A stretch of DNA of 64,000 nucleotides from Acinetobacter sp. WC-141 (GCF_000313935.1 NZ_AMSS01000072.1:1-64000); one strand, 5' to 3'. Positions 6,643-17,268 are shown, numbered from the stretch's first letter. Numbers and translations are program-made. Notes: generated from the letters alone by a model not told the origin.

Positions 6643-9024
6643 ATGTCTACTGCCTACACCATGCAAACTGCGCCAAAAGCGTTGTTTGATTACGACAAAT
6701 ATTGGGCGTCGTGTTTTGAACCAGCGCCATTTTTGCCGATGTCACGAGAAGAAATGGATCAACTTGGCTGGGATGCGTGTGACTTTATTTTAGTCTGCGG
6801 CGATGCTTATATTGATCATCCATCGTTTGTATCTGGTGTGATTGGACGTGTGCTTGAGGCACAAGGTTTTCGCGTCGGAATTATTGCACAGCCAGATTGG
6901 ACCAATGTTGAAAGCTTCCGAGTTTTAGGTAAGCCAACCATTGCTTGGGGTGTGACCGCGGGTAATATGGATTCGATGATTAACCGTTATACGGCAGATC
7001 GTAAAATTCGTTCGGATGATGCTTATTCTCCAAACAATGAGCCGAACAAACGTCCTGACCGTGCAGCAACAGTATATTGTCAACGTTGTCGTGAAGCATT
7101 CCCAGATGTACCGGTGTTATTAGGTGGAATTGAAGGCAGTTTACGCCGTATTGCGCATTATGATTATTGGTCAGATAAAGTTCGTCGTTCGATTTTGATG
7201 GACTCAAAAGCCGATTTGCTGATGTACGGTAACGGTGAACGTGCCATTATTGATGTGATGCACCGTTTGGCTAAGGGTGAGAAAATTCACGAGATTACTG
7301 ATGTTCGTGGTACAGCTTTTATTATTAATAAACATAACAAAGCATCAAAAGCAAAGTTTGTTGAAGTTGCAAGTAATGACGTAGATACGATTGGACGTGT
7401 TGATCCAATTATTAACCCTTATGTCATGACTGAAGATATTGACGGGTGTGAGGTTGAAAAAGAAAAAGGTAACTCATTAGCTCAATATCAAGATTTCCAG
7501 AAAGAGTTTGTTGCAAATCCGATTGTGCGTGAAGGCGACAAACTAGATGATGACACTCAAATTGTTCAATTAAAGCCGGCACCTTCAAAAGCAATTAAAC
7601 ACAAGTTGCCTCCACGTGAGTTGGCAGTCATTCGTTTACCTTCTTTTGAAGAAGTGGCGAATGATCATGTGCTTTACGCGCATGCAAACCGTATTTTGCA
7701 TCTTGAAACTAATCCGGGTAATGCCCGTGCTTTGGTGCAACGTCATGGTGAGCGCGATGTCTGGATCAATCCACCTCCAATTCCTCTAACAACTGAGGAA
7801 ATGGACTATGTGTTTGATCTTCCATATGCACGTTTGCCACATCCTACTTATGGCGATGCGCGTTTCCCTGCATTTGATATGATCAAATTCTCTGTCAATA
7901 TCATGCGTGGCTGTTTTGGCGGCTGTACGTTCTGTTCGATTACAGAACATGAAGGTCGTATTATCCAAAACCGTTCGGAAGATTCGATCTTACGTGAGAT
8001 TGAAAAAATCCGTGATACGGCACCAAACTTCACCGGCATTATTTCAGATTTAGGTGGGCCAACAGCAAACATGTACCGTTTGCATTGTAAAGACCCTGAA
8101 ATTGAGAAGAACTGCCGTAAGCCTTCTTGTGTATATCCGGGCGTTTGTCAGAACTTACATACCGATCATGCACCTTTAGTACAGCTTTATCGTAAAGCAC
8201 GTGCGATTAAAGGTGTGAAGAAGATTCTGATTGGTTCTGGTTTACGTTATGACCTTGCGGTACTAAACCCTGAATATGTAAAAGAGTTGGTACAACATCA
8301 CGTTGGTGGTTATTTAAAAATTGCACCAGAGCATACCGAACAAGGCCCGTTATCGAAGATGATGAAGCCGGGTATTGGTACGTATGATCGCTTCAAGCAA
8401 ATGTTTGACCGTTTTAGTAAAGAAGCAGGAAAAGAGCAATACTTAATTCCTTACTTTATTGCAGCACATCCGGGTACTTCAGATTATGACATGATGCACC
8501 TTGCAATTTGGCTTAAGAAAAATGGTTTCCGTGCCGATCAGGTACAGACGTTCTATCCGTCGCCAATGGCAACTGCAACCACCATGTACTATTCGGGCAA
8601 AAACCCGCTTGCTAAAGTTGCTCGTTATACTGAAAAGGTTGATATTGTAAAAGGTGAGAAGCGTCGTCGTTTGCATAAAGCATTCTTACGCTACCATGAT
8701 CCAAACAACTGGCCATTACTTCGCGAGGCTTTAAAAGAAATGGGTCGTGCCGATTTAATTGGTAATTCGAAGCAGCATTTGATTCCGACTTATCAGCCAC
8801 AAGGTACTGCGGAAGGTGAATATAAATCTGCACGTAAGAAGAACTCGTCTGTTGCGGGAGATTCAGCAAAACGTGGTCAGGGGCAATCTCGCTCAGTAGC
8901 AGGGCAAAAACGTCCACAAAAAGGACAGGTTCTAACTCAACATACAGGTTTGCCTCCTCGTGAAACAGGTGAGAAAAGACCGTTCGGTGGAAAAAGTAAA
9001 CCGAAAACCAAGGTTCGTGGATGA
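6643..9024 (+). CDS. ygiQ: YgiQ-family radical SAM protein
   Basis: A 793-residue member of the YgiQ family. A B12-binding-like N-terminal region (UPF0313) precedes the radical SAM core. The 4Fe-4S cluster cysteines are C424, C428 and C431 in CFGGCTFC, followed by SITEHEGR. Extra cysteines in [12 protein letters not shown] are typical of this family. The C-terminal 70 residues are basic and low-complexity ([17 protein letters not shown]). The reaction is unknown; no substrate is established for the family. The gene is monocistronic and has a strong terminator. It is somewhat longer than E. coli YgiQ because of the basic tail. Confidence 0.92.
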   Translation: MSTAYTMQTAPKALFDYDKYWASCFEPAPFLPMSREEMDQLGWDACDFILVCGDAYIDHPSFVSGVIGRVLEAQGFRVGIIAQPDWTNVESFRVLGKPTIAWGVTAGNMDSMINRYTADRKIRSDDAYSPNNEPNKRPDRAATVYCQRCREAFPDVPVLLGGIEGSLRRIAHYDYWSDKVRRSILMDSKADLLMYGNGERAIIDVMHRLAKGEKIHEITDVRGTAFIINKHNKASKAKFVEVASNDVDTIGRVDPIINPYVMTEDIDGCEVEKEKGNSLAQYQDFQKEFVANPIVREGDKLDDDTQIVQLKPAPSKAIKHKLPPRELAVIRLPSFEEVANDHVLYAHANRILHLETNPGNARALVQRHGERDVWINPPPIPLTTEEMDYVFDLPYARLPHPTYGDARFPAFDMIKFSVNIMRGCFGGCTFCSITEHEGRIIQNRSEDSILREIEKIRDTAPNFTGIISDLGGPTANMYRLHCKDPEIEKNCRKPSCVYPGVCQNLHTDHAPLVQLYRKARAIKGVKKILIGSGLRYDLAVLNPEYVKELVQHHVGGYLKIAPEHTEQGPLSKMMKPGIGTYDRFKQMFDRFSKEAGKEQYLIPYFIAAHPGTSDYDMMHLAIWLKKNGFRADQVQTFYPSPMATATTMYYSGKNPLAKVARYTEKVDIVKGEKRRRLHKAFLRYHDPNNWPLLREALKEMGRADLIGNSKQHLIPTYQPQGTAEGEYKSARKKNSSVAGDSAKRGQGQSRSVAGQKRPQKGQVLTQHTGLPPRETGEKRPFGGKSKPKTKVRG

Positions 9025-9030
9025 TGATAA

Positions 9031-9063
9031 AACAGGCTCTTAAATAGAGCCTGTTTTGTTTTT
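9031..9063 (+). terminator. ygiQ terminator
   Basis: Perfect stem aacaggctct / agagcctgtt with a 5-nt loop, then a T-rich tail. Confidence 0.85.
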
Positions 9064-9338
9064 AATGTATCTGTTTAAATCGCATAGTGAGATTTTTGCA
9101 GATTTAAAGTACAAAAAGCGTAACGAAAGATGATAAATACCGAAAATCTGACGAGCTGCACTTGATTGTTGCTGACTGTATGATTATAAATAATGTGAGG
9201 GTGGCTAAATTTAAGCCAAGCTTGATAACTACAAGTGAAATTACTAAGTGAACCTTTTAAAAAACGGCTGTGTCGTTATCAATTAAAACAAAGTGTGCTC
9301 TAGCAAAATCATTATAAAAAACCTAAAGGATTGGACCT

Positions 9339-9839
9339 ATGTATTATTTAATTACGATTTTATTATTATTCTTGGCTGTTGTGATGGCAGTGAAAAGTCT
9401 TTCACGAAGGCATCAACATGATAGTGCATTGAAGCGCCGTGCAGTATTAACCAGTCATGAACAAATGACATTAACCAGACTACAAACAGTTTTGCCTAAA
9501 TTTACCGTGTTGGCACATGTGTCTTTTGATGCGTTATTAACCACAAAATATGCGCATACACGTCGAAAATATCAAAATATGGCAGCTGACTTTGTTGTAC
9601 TTGATCAAAATTATCAGGTTGTAGTGGTTGTTGTTCTTGGCGAAAATGGTTTACGCCGAGCGCATCAGCAATATGAACGTCGTCTTTTACAACTGGCTGG
9701 CTATCGTGTGCTGCATTACAGTGAAGTACCTGATTATCACGATCTAAGAAGAGACTTACTAACTCCAGAAACAGAGATGGCAACTTTACATACAACGCCG
9801 CAGCTAGAAAGAATGTCAAATGCTTTTGTGAAGTCTTAA
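9339..9839 (+). CDS. DUF2726 domain membrane-anchored protein
   Basis: A 166-residue protein with one N-terminal transmembrane helix (residues 3-18) and a cytoplasmic DUF2726 domain. The ADFVVLD and RLLQLAGYRVLHY strands resemble the nuclease-like fold suggested for DUF2726 (related to topoisomerase/restriction-like domains). Catalytic residues are not certain, so nuclease activity is only a possibility. AAGGA lies 8 nt before the ATG. The 275-bp gap before it holds no gene that I recognise. Confidence 0.8.
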   Translation: MYYLITILLLFLAVVMAVKSLSRRHQHDSALKRRAVLTSHEQMTLTRLQTVLPKFTVLAHVSFDALLTTKYAHTRRKYQNMAADFVVLDQNYQVVVVVVLGENGLRRAHQQYERRLLQLAGYRVLHYSEVPDYHDLRRDLLTPETEMATLHTTPQLERMSNAFVKS

Positions 9840-9922
9840 AAATTAGAGACTATAACAATTGATTGGAGAACTCATTAAAGAAGATCTAAATAACATGCTG
9901 ACATTAAAAATGTTAAAACTAC

Positions 9923-9960
9923 TAAAAAATTGAGCAATATAACTAGGGATATTGCTCAAT
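9923..9960 (-). terminator. terminator after the RidA-family gene
   Basis: Long stem attgagcaatat / atattgctcaat with an 8-nt loop. On the minus strand it is followed by TTTTTT, so it chiefly ends the RidA transcript; it may also stop the DUF2726 transcript. Confidence 0.8.
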
Positions 9961-9986
9961 TTAGTGTCACTTTATATTTATAAAAA

Positions 9987-10340
9987 TTATGGAAGTACTG
10001 CAACAACCGTCATTTCTACAAGTACGTCTGGCGCATAAAGTTTGGATTCTACACAAGTACGTGCTGGTGGATGTCCTTCACTAATCCATGCATCCCAAAC
10101 AGCATTCATTGCTGCATAATCTTTGTCGATATCTTTTAGAAAAATCATAACAGAAAGAATATGGGTTTTATCTGTTCCAGCTTCTGCCAATAAGCGGTCA
10201 ATATTATCTAAAGTTTGTTGAGTCTGTGCTGTAACATCTACGCTTGTATCATCTGCGAGTTGCCCAGCTAAGTGTACCAAATTACCTGAAATCGCAACTT
10301 CGCAGTAGCGCGAAGTCACGTGTAAACGCTTTACCGTCAT
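9987..10340 (-). CDS. RidA-family protein (reactive intermediate/imine deaminase)
   Basis: A 117-residue RidA/YjgF-fold protein. RidA enzymes hydrolyse reactive enamine/imine intermediates made by PLP enzymes and release ammonia. The conserved arginine (R94 in PPARTCVES) and late glutamate (E109, in LVEM) match the catalytic pair of RidA. The PPART and GHPPAR context suggests a Rid1-7-type member rather than the archetypal RidA, so deaminase specificity is uncertain. It is monocistronic on the minus strand, with its own terminator. Confidence 0.88.
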   Translation of the reverse strand: MTVKRLHVTSRYCEVAISGNLVHLAGQLADDTSVDVTAQTQQTLDNIDRLLAEAGTDKTHILSVMIFLKDIDKDYAAMNAVWDAWISEGHPPARTCVESKLYAPDVLVEMTVVAVLP

Positions 10341-10431
10341 AAAAATGCTCTAGAGTGGCTTTATTTAATAGTATTGATTTTATGAAGAGTTGCTAGGCGG
10401 GCGCAAGCAAGTAGAAAAGAATTTCAGTAGA

Positions 10432-10626
10432 TTATTGTGATGAGGAATATAAGATCAGCCATGTATCGGAAGGGCCCTGCAATATTCGGATTTGGTCGTC
10501 ACGCCAATCACAGGACGATATGCCGAAAGTAAAGGTTGCTTTGGCATGTTGCAAATACATGGGTAATGAATATGCGCCAATTAGGTTACTCCAAACTTGC
10601 AGTAAAAGGGAATAGATTTTGTTCAA
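10432..10626 (-). CDS. possible small protein downstream of dinB
   Basis: A 64-codon frame that begins with TTG and lies 30 bp after dinB on the same strand. I do not recognise it. Codon use is not clearly foreign, but there is no good ribosome binding site (only a loose GAGTAG upstream). The tail DDQIRILQGPSDTWLIL looks protein-like, with alternating hydrophobics. It could equally be a chance frame in dinB's 3' region. The 10341-10431 stretch before the RidA start holds nothing I can name. Confidence 0.3.
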   Translation of the reverse strand: MNKIYSLLLQVWSNLIGAYSLPMYLQHAKATFTFGISSCDWRDDQIRILQGPSDTWLILYSSSQ

Positions 10627-10656
10627 AAACTACTCTTTCGGGTGAAAAATAGCCAA

Positions 10657-11712
10657 TTACCAAAGGTTAAGTTGAAAGTCATCTGCTTGGGTTTGTAATT
10701 GATAAACACCTATACCAATTAAGCGAAACTGGAAATGTTCTGGTATTTGCATTTCATTTAATAATAAAAATAAAACTTGGATTAAGTCTTGTAAGGACTG
10801 GATCGGTCTTTTAAAGCTTTTACTATGTTGTAAAGTTTGAAAATTCTTGAGTTTAAGTTTGATATTCACACCACGTGCATTGAGCTGTTTTTTCTCTAGA
10901 GTTTGCCAGACTTTTTCGGCTAGTCCCTGCCAATAGGGCTGACATTGGACCAAAGTAAAATCACTATCGAAAGTGGTCTCTTTAGAAATTTGTTGGCGAG
11001 CTCTTTCAGCTTGGACAGGTCTGTGGTCAATTCCTTGTGCATAGAGATAGAGTTGTTGACCATATTTGCCGAAATGATGAACTAAAACAGCCTCTTCAAT
11101 TTTCTGTAAGTCGCCTAGAGTATGTAACTGAAGCTGCTGTAATTTTTCCTGAGTGACTTTACCGACTCCAGGAATTTTTTTAAGCGGAAGATCTTGAATA
11201 AAAGTAGCAACCTGTGAAGGTTTGATTACGCATAAACCATTCGGTTTGTTCCAGTCCGAAGCAATTTTTGCTAAAAACTTATTTGGTGCCACACCTGCCG
11301 AGGCAGTAAGTCCCGTTAACCGAAAAATATCTTCCCGAATGTGCATGGCAACTTCGGTTGCACTTGCAATTTGTTTTAAATTCTCAGTGACATCTAAATA
11401 GGCTTCATCTAAAGATAATGGTTCGATAAGAAGCGTATATTGCTGAAAGATTGAATGAATTTGAGCTGAAACTGTACGATATTTTTCAAAATTTGGCTCA
11501 ATAATAACAACTTGAGGGCATAGTTTTCTGGCCTGAGTCATCGACATGGCTGAACGTAAACCAAATTCACGGGCAGGATAAGATGCAGCAGCAATTACAG
11601 CTCGCGGATGGTGAGATGAAATGACAACGGGTAAATGCCTTAATTCCGGGTGTTCCCGTAGCTCGACTGATGCATAAAAGGCATCCATATCGATATGAAT
11701 GATTTTGCGCAT
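10657..11712 (-). CDS. dinB: DNA polymerase IV (Y-family, translesion)
   Basis: A 351-residue error-prone polymerase that extends past lesions and mismatched ends. Metal-binding residues are D8 (IHIDMDAF) and D102-E103 (SLDEAYLD). The helix-hairpin-helix thumb (KIPGVGKVT) and the C-terminal little finger are present. The C terminus does not show a clear QLxLF clamp-binding peptide; it ends DDFQLNLW, where QLNLW may serve. It follows the lysozyme gene after a single base (TAA T ATG), so the two are co-transcribed. I saw no SOS-type operator in front of the pair; Acinetobacter lacks a classical LexA. Confidence 0.95.
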   Translation of the reverse strand: MRKIIHIDMDAFYASVELREHPELRHLPVVISSHHPRAVIAAASYPAREFGLRSAMSMTQARKLCPQVVIIEPNFEKYRTVSAQIHSIFQQYTLLIEPLSLDEAYLDVTENLKQIASATEVAMHIREDIFRLTGLTASAGVAPNKFLAKIASDWNKPNGLCVIKPSQVATFIQDLPLKKIPGVGKVTQEKLQQLQLHTLGDLQKIEEAVLVHHFGKYGQQLYLYAQGIDHRPVQAERARQQISKETTFDSDFTLVQCQPYWQGLAEKVWQTLEKKQLNARGVNIKLKLKNFQTLQHSKSFKRPIQSLQDLIQVLFLLLNEMQIPEHFQFRLIGIGVYQLQTQADDFQLNLW

Positions 11713-11713
11713 A

Positions 11714-12472
11714 TTATTGTGCTTTCACGATGCCTTGCTGCTGTAAGAATTGGTGCCATTCTTTGACTGAACCCTCATAAACATTTAAGTCTACTGGCTT
11801 TGTCATCCCTTCAATTTTACCCTGATTACTATGCTGCCAAAAGAGCCATTTTCTCTTGTCTTTAAGTTCAGGTTTTCCTTCGTAATCTCTGACCCAAAGT
11901 GGTGTATTGGGGAAACTACCTATTAGCACAATGTGGTAAAAGGTTTTAGAAATATAAAAGATAGGTGGTTTGCCATAATGCTGTTTTAAGCGGTCATGCA
12001 TGATGCCTATTTCTTTAAGTAATTGTTCTTTGGTATGCGAGTTAATACAGTTACCGTCATATTCCAGATCAATAACAGGTGGAAGAGCATCTAATTTTTT
12101 AGGTACAGTCGCAATAAAGTTATCTGCTTGCGTTTTACCATCACGACATAGACGATAAAAGTGATAAGCACCTACGTGAAACCCATGTTCACGAGCTTTA
12201 AGCCAGTTTTCTTGAAATTTTGAATCTTGGTAATCACCGCCTTCTGTCGCTTTTAAATAAACGAATTGGAACTTTTCTGGTGATATTTTTTTCCAGTCAA
12301 TATCACCCTGATGGTGAGAGACATCGAATCCCTGAACTGGATAATCTTGTGCAACAGCTTTTTGCTGGTAGAACAGACCAAAATAAGCCAATACGCCCAT
12401 AACACATGCCAAGCCAATTCCGATTAGGGTATTGTACTGTGCTGTGAAAAAGGTTTTAGCTAATTTGGTCAT
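11714..12472 (-). CDS. GH25-family lysozyme with N-terminal membrane anchor
   Basis: A 252-residue muramidase of glycoside hydrolase family 25. An uncleaved-looking transmembrane helix (about residues 14-35) anchors it in the inner membrane with the catalytic domain in the periplasm. GH25 residues are visible: D50 in GFDVSHHQG, and D135/E137 in [18 protein letters not shown] strand and the late DLNVYEG motif close the barrel. GH25 proteins are common in phages, but this one carries no phage neighbours. It is 1 bp upstream of dinB in the same operon, which is unusual. Confidence 0.9.
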   Translation of the reverse strand: MTKLAKTFFTAQYNTLIGIGLACVMGVLAYFGLFYQQKAVAQDYPVQGFDVSHHQGDIDWKKISPEKFQFVYLKATEGGDYQDSKFQENWLKAREHGFHVGAYHFYRLCRDGKTQADNFIATVPKKLDALPPVIDLEYDGNCINSHTKEQLLKEIGIMHDRLKQHYGKPPIFYISKTFYHIVLIGSFPNTPLWVRDYEGKPELKDKRKWLFWQHSNQGKIEGMTKPVDLNVYEGSVKEWHQFLQQQGIVKAQ

Positions 12473-12549
12473 GCAAAACTCATTAAAGATCTGAAGCCGA
12501 CATCATAGCGCGATTCAAGAATGAGAAACCACGCTAAAAATGCAAAGGC

Positions 12550-13941
12550 TTATATGGGAGTATTTTTTGGAATTTGCCAGAAAATAAGAGCCGCAATTAC
12601 ATTGATACAACCGAGGCAAATTAAAGTGACATGGAATGCAGTGGTTACATGAGCTGGACCATAATAATTGGTAAATACGTTAATGAGTGTACCTGCCAGT
12701 GCCACGCCAATACTCATTGATAGCATCATGATCATCGATAGAAAACTATTACCGCTACTTGCATCTTGTTGAGGCAAATCTTTCAAGGTCAATGTGTTCA
12801 TACCCACAAATTGTAGTGAGTTTAATGTGCCAAATAAGAAAAAGTGTAAGGCTCTAAACCAAGTTGGAGTGTCGACTGTCATGATGGCGAAAGAGGCGAT
12901 ACATAGCCCGACCAGTGTGGTGTTTATGAGTAAAAAACGTCGATAGCCAATTTTTTGAATAATCGGTCTGACGATTGGCTTTGAAAATAATGAACCCAAG
13001 ACCAGTGGAATCATCATTAAACCGGCAATGAAAGGCTCAAAACCAAAAGCCACCTGTAGCATGAGCGGTAAAACAAAAGGTAAGGCATTACCACCAAAGC
13101 GGGCAAAGAAATTACCTAAAATACCAATTGCATAAATTTTGTTTCTAAAGAGACGGCTGCGAAATAATGCATTTTGATGAGTGTGTGAGTGATAGGCATA
13201 CCAAAGTGTTGCGATTATGCCGACCACTATTAGCGAAATACTAAACCAGTTTGAATATTCAGGCGATGCCAGATGTTCAATACCCAACGACCATCCGATC
13301 ATTGCCACTACTAATAAGATGAAACCGACCAAATCAAATGTTTTGACCATAGGCTCTTTTACATTTGGCATGACTTTTAATGTCATTAATATACCGAGTA
13401 TGCCCATAGGAATATTAATCAGGAAAATCCAGTGCCAAGTTGCAACTTCAACTAACCAACCACCCAAAGTTGGACCAGCCAAAGGCCCGAGTAAACCTGC
13501 AAGACTCATTAAGCTCATTGCAGCTAAGAATTGAGTTCGGGGAATAATTTTTAAAAGTGACAGACGGCCAACGGGAAGTAGTAAAGCTCCGCCCACGCCT
13601 TGGATGACTCGGAAAAATAAGAGTTCATTGAGACTCTGAGAAAGACCACAACCCAAAGAGGCTAGTGTAAAAATAACGATGGCCGATAAGAATATATTTC
13701 TAATACCAAAGCGGTCTGCTAACCAGCCACTTAAAGGAATACAGGCAGCAACCGATAAGACATAGGCCACCACTACGCTGTGCATGCGTAAAGGGTCTTC
13801 ATTTAGATGGTGAGCCATTGCAGGAATAGCGGTATTTACAATTGTTGTGTCCAAAGCCTGCATAAAAAAGCCAATGGAAACCAAAAGAACGAGTAGGCGA
13901 TATTCGGGTTGCAAGGCTTGGTGAGTCGGCGTGGCATTCAT
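12550..13941 (-). CDS. mdtD: DHA2-family MFS multidrug exporter, MdtD-like
   Basis: A 463-residue inner-membrane proton antiporter with 14 predicted helices. The DHA2 signatures are present: LDTTIVNTAIPAM in helix 1, WLADRFG in loop 2-3, and RVIQGVGGALLLPVGR in helix 4 (motif C-like). Helix 5 carries GPTLGGW. The closest type is E. coli MdtD (471 residues). Substrates are unproven. There is no membrane-fusion partner next to it, so it would act alone. It is monocistronic on the minus strand, 77 bp downstream of the lysozyme start. Confidence 0.85.
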   Translation of the reverse strand: MNATPTHQALQPEYRLLVLLVSIGFFMQALDTTIVNTAIPAMAHHLNEDPLRMHSVVVAYVLSVAACIPLSGWLADRFGIRNIFLSAIVIFTLASLGCGLSQSLNELLFFRVIQGVGGALLLPVGRLSLLKIIPRTQFLAAMSLMSLAGLLGPLAGPTLGGWLVEVATWHWIFLINIPMGILGILMTLKVMPNVKEPMVKTFDLVGFILLVVAMIGWSLGIEHLASPEYSNWFSISLIVVGIIATLWYAYHSHTHQNALFRSRLFRNKIYAIGILGNFFARFGGNALPFVLPLMLQVAFGFEPFIAGLMMIPLVLGSLFSKPIVRPIIQKIGYRRFLLINTTLVGLCIASFAIMTVDTPTWFRALHFFLFGTLNSLQFVGMNTLTLKDLPQQDASSGNSFLSMIMMLSMSIGVALAGTLINVFTNYYGPAHVTTAFHVTLICLGCINVIAALIFWQIPKNTPI

Positions 13942-14101
13942 AACATTTGAAAGTTAACGTTTTGGTCTAGTGTAAAACAAATTGAAAGTAAAAAAAGTAA
14001 GTCAATGTTGAATACCCGTTTACTAAATTTAAGTTCTTCTATTTATCAAAATTAACTAGCTAAATTATTCTAATGAAATAAAGAGGTAGAAGTATAAAAA
14101 C

Positions 14102-14125
14102 AAAAAAGCGGCTGGGCCGCTTTTT
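14102..14125 (-). terminator. terminator of the LOG-family gene
   Basis: Stem aaaaagcggc / gccgcttttt with a 3-4 nt loop. Symmetric A/T tails allow termination in either direction. Confidence 0.8.
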
Positions 14126-14144
14126 ATGGAGAGTAGAGAAAAAA

Positions 14145-14768
14145 TTACACAACAAATCTTTTCGGCATTTTTAAGTTTTTAATCACGTTATAAATTTGAT
14201 CAACATCATCACATACAATTAATTTAGCGCGGTGTTGAAGTGGGAGGAAACCCTCTTGGACCGCATGATCTAACTGGGCAATCAATGCATTATAAAAGCC
14301 ATTTACGTTATATAAAATCATGGGTTTCTGGTGTTGGTTAAGTTGGCCCCAAGTGGCTATTTCCAATATTTCTTCAAACGTTCCTAAACCACCAGGTAAT
14401 GCGACAAATGCACTTGCACGCTCTGCCATCATGGCTTTACGTTCATGCATGGTTTCTACCACATGTAATTCAGTCAGCCCAGCATGTGCTACTTCATAAT
14501 CGAGCATAAATTCAGGAATGACACCTACAGCCTCTCCGCCGTTTGCAAGAACGCTTTCAGCAACTTGTCCCATTAAACCAATACTGGCACCGCCATAGAC
14601 TAAACCGAAACCTTGGTCAGCAATTCCATGAGCAAGTTCAATTGCCTTTTCTCGATAGATTGGGTTATTTCCTGCACGTGAACCACAATATAATGCAATA
14701 AGAGGTTGTTTTGTTTTTACAGCTGTTATTGGTGAATCATTTACTGCCATTGTTAATACGCTATTCAT
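14145..14768 (-). CDS. LOG-family cytokinin riboside 5'-monophosphate phosphoribohydrolase (TIGR00730)
   Basis: A 207-residue Rossmann-fold nucleosidase that splits an N6-substituted or plain AMP into base and ribose 5-phosphate. The family signature PGGLGTFEE is at 125-133, and GGASIGLMG is near 59-67. The MHERKAMM segment supplies the conserved Arg and Lys. In bacteria without cytokinins the enzyme mainly acts on AMP or similar nucleotides, so the physiological role here is open. An in-frame ATG at codon 7 is an alternative start. Confidence 0.88.
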   Translation of the reverse strand: MNSVLTMAVNDSPITAVKTKQPLIALYCGSRAGNNPIYREKAIELAHGIADQGFGLVYGGASIGLMGQVAESVLANGGEAVGVIPEFMLDYEVAHAGLTELHVVETMHERKAMMAERASAFVALPGGLGTFEEILEIATWGQLNQHQKPMILYNVNGFYNALIAQLDHAVQEGFLPLQHRAKLIVCDDVDQIYNVIKNLKMPKRFVV

Positions 14769-15094
14769 TGCTTTATTTTTACCTTATCACGTTCATATTT
14801 CTTGTCTACACTAAGCAAAAGATATGACAACTTTATAAGCAGATTTATAGGAAAGAATCATGTTTTGTATGGGTTTGGTGAATGCCCGTTATGAACAAAT
14901 AAAAATGATGAATTTATGTTAAATCTTGCCTATACTAAAAATTCGTTTAACAACATATGAACAAATATGGGTAGTGGTTGTAGTCGCTCCGTTTTAATTT
15001 CTTGTCCTAAAAAAACATTTTCCCTCCTTTGTATGGGCATGCCTGCTGTGTTGCCAAATAAAGATAAAATCCAATCAGCACAGGAGCAGGATCG
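14769..15094. other. intergenic region between LOG gene and terC
   Basis: 326 bp. It holds divergent promoters for the two flanking genes. A TATACT -10 candidate lies at 14931-14936 for terC. An 11-bp direct repeat atgaacaaata occurs at 14891 and 14957. I looked for a manganese (yybP-ykoY) riboswitch, common ahead of terC-like genes, and did not see its conserved loops. Confidence 0.5.
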
Positions 15095-15098
15095 ATGA
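14967..15098 (+). CDS. possible 43-residue upstream ORF overlapping terC start
   Basis: ATG at 14967 opens a 43-codon frame whose TGA overlaps the terC ATG in an ATGA arrangement, which would couple translation. It encodes four cysteines and several lysines. It lacks a ribosome binding site, so it may be chance. Confidence 0.25.
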   Translation: MGSGCSRSVLISCPKKTFSLLCMGMPAVLPNKDKIQSAQEQDR

Positions 15099-16687
15099 TC
15101 TTTGAATGGATGTCTGATCCATCTGCTTGGGTGGGCTTAGCAACTTTAATCGTTCTTGAAATTGTATTGGGGATCGATAACCTTGTTTTCATCGCTATTT
15201 TGGCTGAAAAACTGCCGCCAGAGCAGCGAGGTAAGGCTCGAAAACTGGGATTATTATTGGCCTTGGGCATGCGGATGCTCTTATTGGCTGCTATTGCTTG
15301 GGTAATAACACTTACTCATCCGCTCTTCCATATTTTTGATCATCCATTTTCTGGTCGTGATTTGATCTTGTTGTTCGGTGGTGTGTTCTTGCTCTTTAAA
15401 GGCACCATGGAATTGCACGAGCGCATGGAAGGCAAACAACTGCAAAAGGAAGACAATCCAGTTCATGCGGCGTTCTGGATGGTTATTGTCCAGATTGTTG
15501 TGCTTGATGCTGTGTTCTCGTTAGACAGTGTGATTACTGCAGTCGGGATGGTCAAAGACAAAAGTGTCATGATGTTAGCAATGATTGTTGCTGTCGGAAT
15601 CATGTTGTGGGCATCGAAACCACTCATGGACTTTGTTAATAAGCATCCAACCGTCGTTATTCTGTGTCTTGGTTTCTTGATGATGATTGGTTTCTCTTTG
15701 GTTGTGGAAGGTTTTGGTTTCCATATTCCGAAGGGTTACTTATATGCTGCAATTGGTTTCTCGGTTTTGGTAGAGATTATCAACCAGAGCATGCGCCGCA
15801 ATCAGGAAAAACTGGTTACAACCACAGACTTACGTTATCGCACTGCTTCTGCCGTGTTACGTATGCTAGGAAGTAAAAGCAGCGGCTCTAGCTCAGATAC
15901 GCAATCGTCTGATAAAGAAGATGTATTGGCTACACAAGCTTTTGCAGATGAAGTTTTTGACGAAGAAAATGGTGCTTACCATAGTGTGCTTGTGCAAGGT
16001 GTTCTTGGTTTATCAGAACGTCCTGTAAAGTCTGTTATGACGCCACGACCTGAACTTGAATGGATTGATTTAGACGATGAACCGGAAGTTTTAAAAGAAC
16101 GTTTGATGTCAATGACACACTCTCGTTTGATTGTTGCACGTGGTGAACTTGATAATATTGAGGGTATTGCACTTACTCATAAAGTTCTAAATGGCTTTAT
16201 TGAAACAGGTGTGGTTGATTTCGAAAAGCATTTACGTGAACCCGTCATTGTGCATGAAAATGCTCAAGTACTCATGGTAATGGAGCAATTACGTCAAGCA
16301 CCTTTACAAATGGCAATCGTTTTAAATGAATATGGTTCAATTGAAGGTATCGCAACGCCAATCGATATTTTAGAAGCCATTGCGGGTGAATTCCCTGATG
16401 AAGATGAGCTAGATGCAGCCGCTGAGAGCTTGGCAGATGGTTCATTAATACTTGAAGGTTCGACAGACATTCGCCACTTATCCCTTTTATTAGGTCGTGA
16501 TTTGGTCGATGAAAGTGAACAATATTCAACCTTATCGGGTTATTTGTTATTCCATTTAGGCCGCTTACCAGAAAATGGTGAGGCTGTTGAAGCCGATGGT
16601 TATCGCTTTGAAGTGATTACGATGGAAGGCCATAAAATCGAGAAAGTTCATATTGTTTCTATCGAACCAGACGAACCAAAAGATTAA
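15095..16687 (+). CDS. TerC-family membrane protein with CBS and CorC/HlyC domains
   Basis: A 530-residue inner-membrane protein like E. coli YegH/YoaE. The TerC domain (residues 1-225, seven helices) has the acidic membrane motifs EIVLGIDN and DAVFSLDS, which are proposed to bind metal ions. It is followed by a linker ([15 protein letters not shown]), a CBS pair (about 300-425) and a C-terminal CorC_HlyC transporter-associated domain (about 440-525). Members handle Mn2+/Ca2+ or other metals, partly by export; the ion here is not established. AGGAG precedes the ATG by 10 nt. It is followed after 70 bp by ychJ, with a terminator between them. Confidence 0.9.
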   Translation: MIFEWMSDPSAWVGLATLIVLEIVLGIDNLVFIAILAEKLPPEQRGKARKLGLLLALGMRMLLLAAIAWVITLTHPLFHIFDHPFSGRDLILLFGGVFLLFKGTMELHERMEGKQLQKEDNPVHAAFWMVIVQIVVLDAVFSLDSVITAVGMVKDKSVMMLAMIVAVGIMLWASKPLMDFVNKHPTVVILCLGFLMMIGFSLVVEGFGFHIPKGYLYAAIGFSVLVEIINQSMRRNQEKLVTTTDLRYRTASAVLRMLGSKSSGSSSDTQSSDKEDVLATQAFADEVFDEENGAYHSVLVQGVLGLSERPVKSVMTPRPELEWIDLDDEPEVLKERLMSMTHSRLIVARGELDNIEGIALTHKVLNGFIETGVVDFEKHLREPVIVHENAQVLMVMEQLRQAPLQMAIVLNEYGSIEGIATPIDILEAIAGEFPDEDELDAAAESLADGSLILEGSTDIRHLSLLLGRDLVDESEQYSTLSGYLLFHLGRLPENGEAVEADGYRFEVITMEGHKIEKVHIVSIEPDEPKD

Positions 16688-16715
16688 GTTAGGCTTCATT
16701 TCTAGAAACATCATA

Positions 16716-16745
16716 AAATAGCTCCACTCTGAGCTATTTTTTATT
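16716..16745 (+). terminator. terC terminator
   Basis: Stem aaatagctc / gagctattt with a 5-nt loop, followed by TTT-rich sequence. Confidence 0.8.
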
Positions 16746-16758
16746 TGAGAAACACAGA

Positions 16759-17223
16759 ATGACTCAACACACTTGTCCATGTGGAAAAGGCAGCTATGTA
16801 GAATGTTGTGAGCCTTTACATTTAGGCACAGCAAAAGCCCTGACAGCAGAGCAGCTTATGCGTTCGCGTTATAGTGCTTTTGCATTACAGCAAATTGATT
16901 ATATTGTGAAAACAACCGCTTTAGGTCAGCAAACTGCGCTTGATAAAGATGCCATTGCAGACTGGAGTAAACAAAATCAATGGTTGGGTTTAGACGTCGT
17001 CAACGCGAAAGAAAAATTAGATAAAACCCATGCACAGGTTGAGTTCAAGGCACATTATCATGATGGACAAAAAGCTCAGGTTCACCATGAGGTTTCACAT
17101 TTTGTATATCAACAACAATGGTTTTTTCTTGATCCCACGGTAGATATGCATGTCACCATGAAACAGCCTTGTATATGTGGCTCCGGAAAAAAATTTAAAC
17201 AATGCTGTGCACAATTCATATAA
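16759..17223 (+). CDS. ychJ: YchJ-family SEC-C zinc protein (UPF0225)
   Basis: A 154-residue cytoplasmic protein with a SEC-C-like zinc knuckle at each end: CPCGKGSYVECC at the N terminus (residues 6-17) and CICGSGKKFKQCC at the C terminus. Between them is the NTF2-like YchJ core with LMRSRYSAF. The function of YchJ is unknown; SEC-C motifs elsewhere bind zinc and contact SecB or the ribosome. It starts 13 bp after the terC terminator and probably has its own promoter. Confidence 0.92.
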   Translation: MTQHTCPCGKGSYVECCEPLHLGTAKALTAEQLMRSRYSAFALQQIDYIVKTTALGQQTALDKDAIADWSKQNQWLGLDVVNAKEKLDKTHAQVEFKAHYHDGQKAQVHHEVSHFVYQQQWFFLDPTVDMHVTMKQPCICGSGKKFKQCCAQFI

Positions 17224-17268
17224 CTTTACCTTAAAATACGCGCACCGTTTGGCCTGAGGGAAAGGGCA

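Noticed and set aside
11714..12472. GH25 lysozyme as prophage remnant
   Set aside because: No other phage gene, base composition matches neighbours, and the protein has a membrane anchor rather than phage tail-type modules.
14945..15094. Manganese (yybP-ykoY) riboswitch before terC
   Set aside because: terC-like genes often carry one, but the conserved GGGGAGUAGC and AACAUAC loops are not present.
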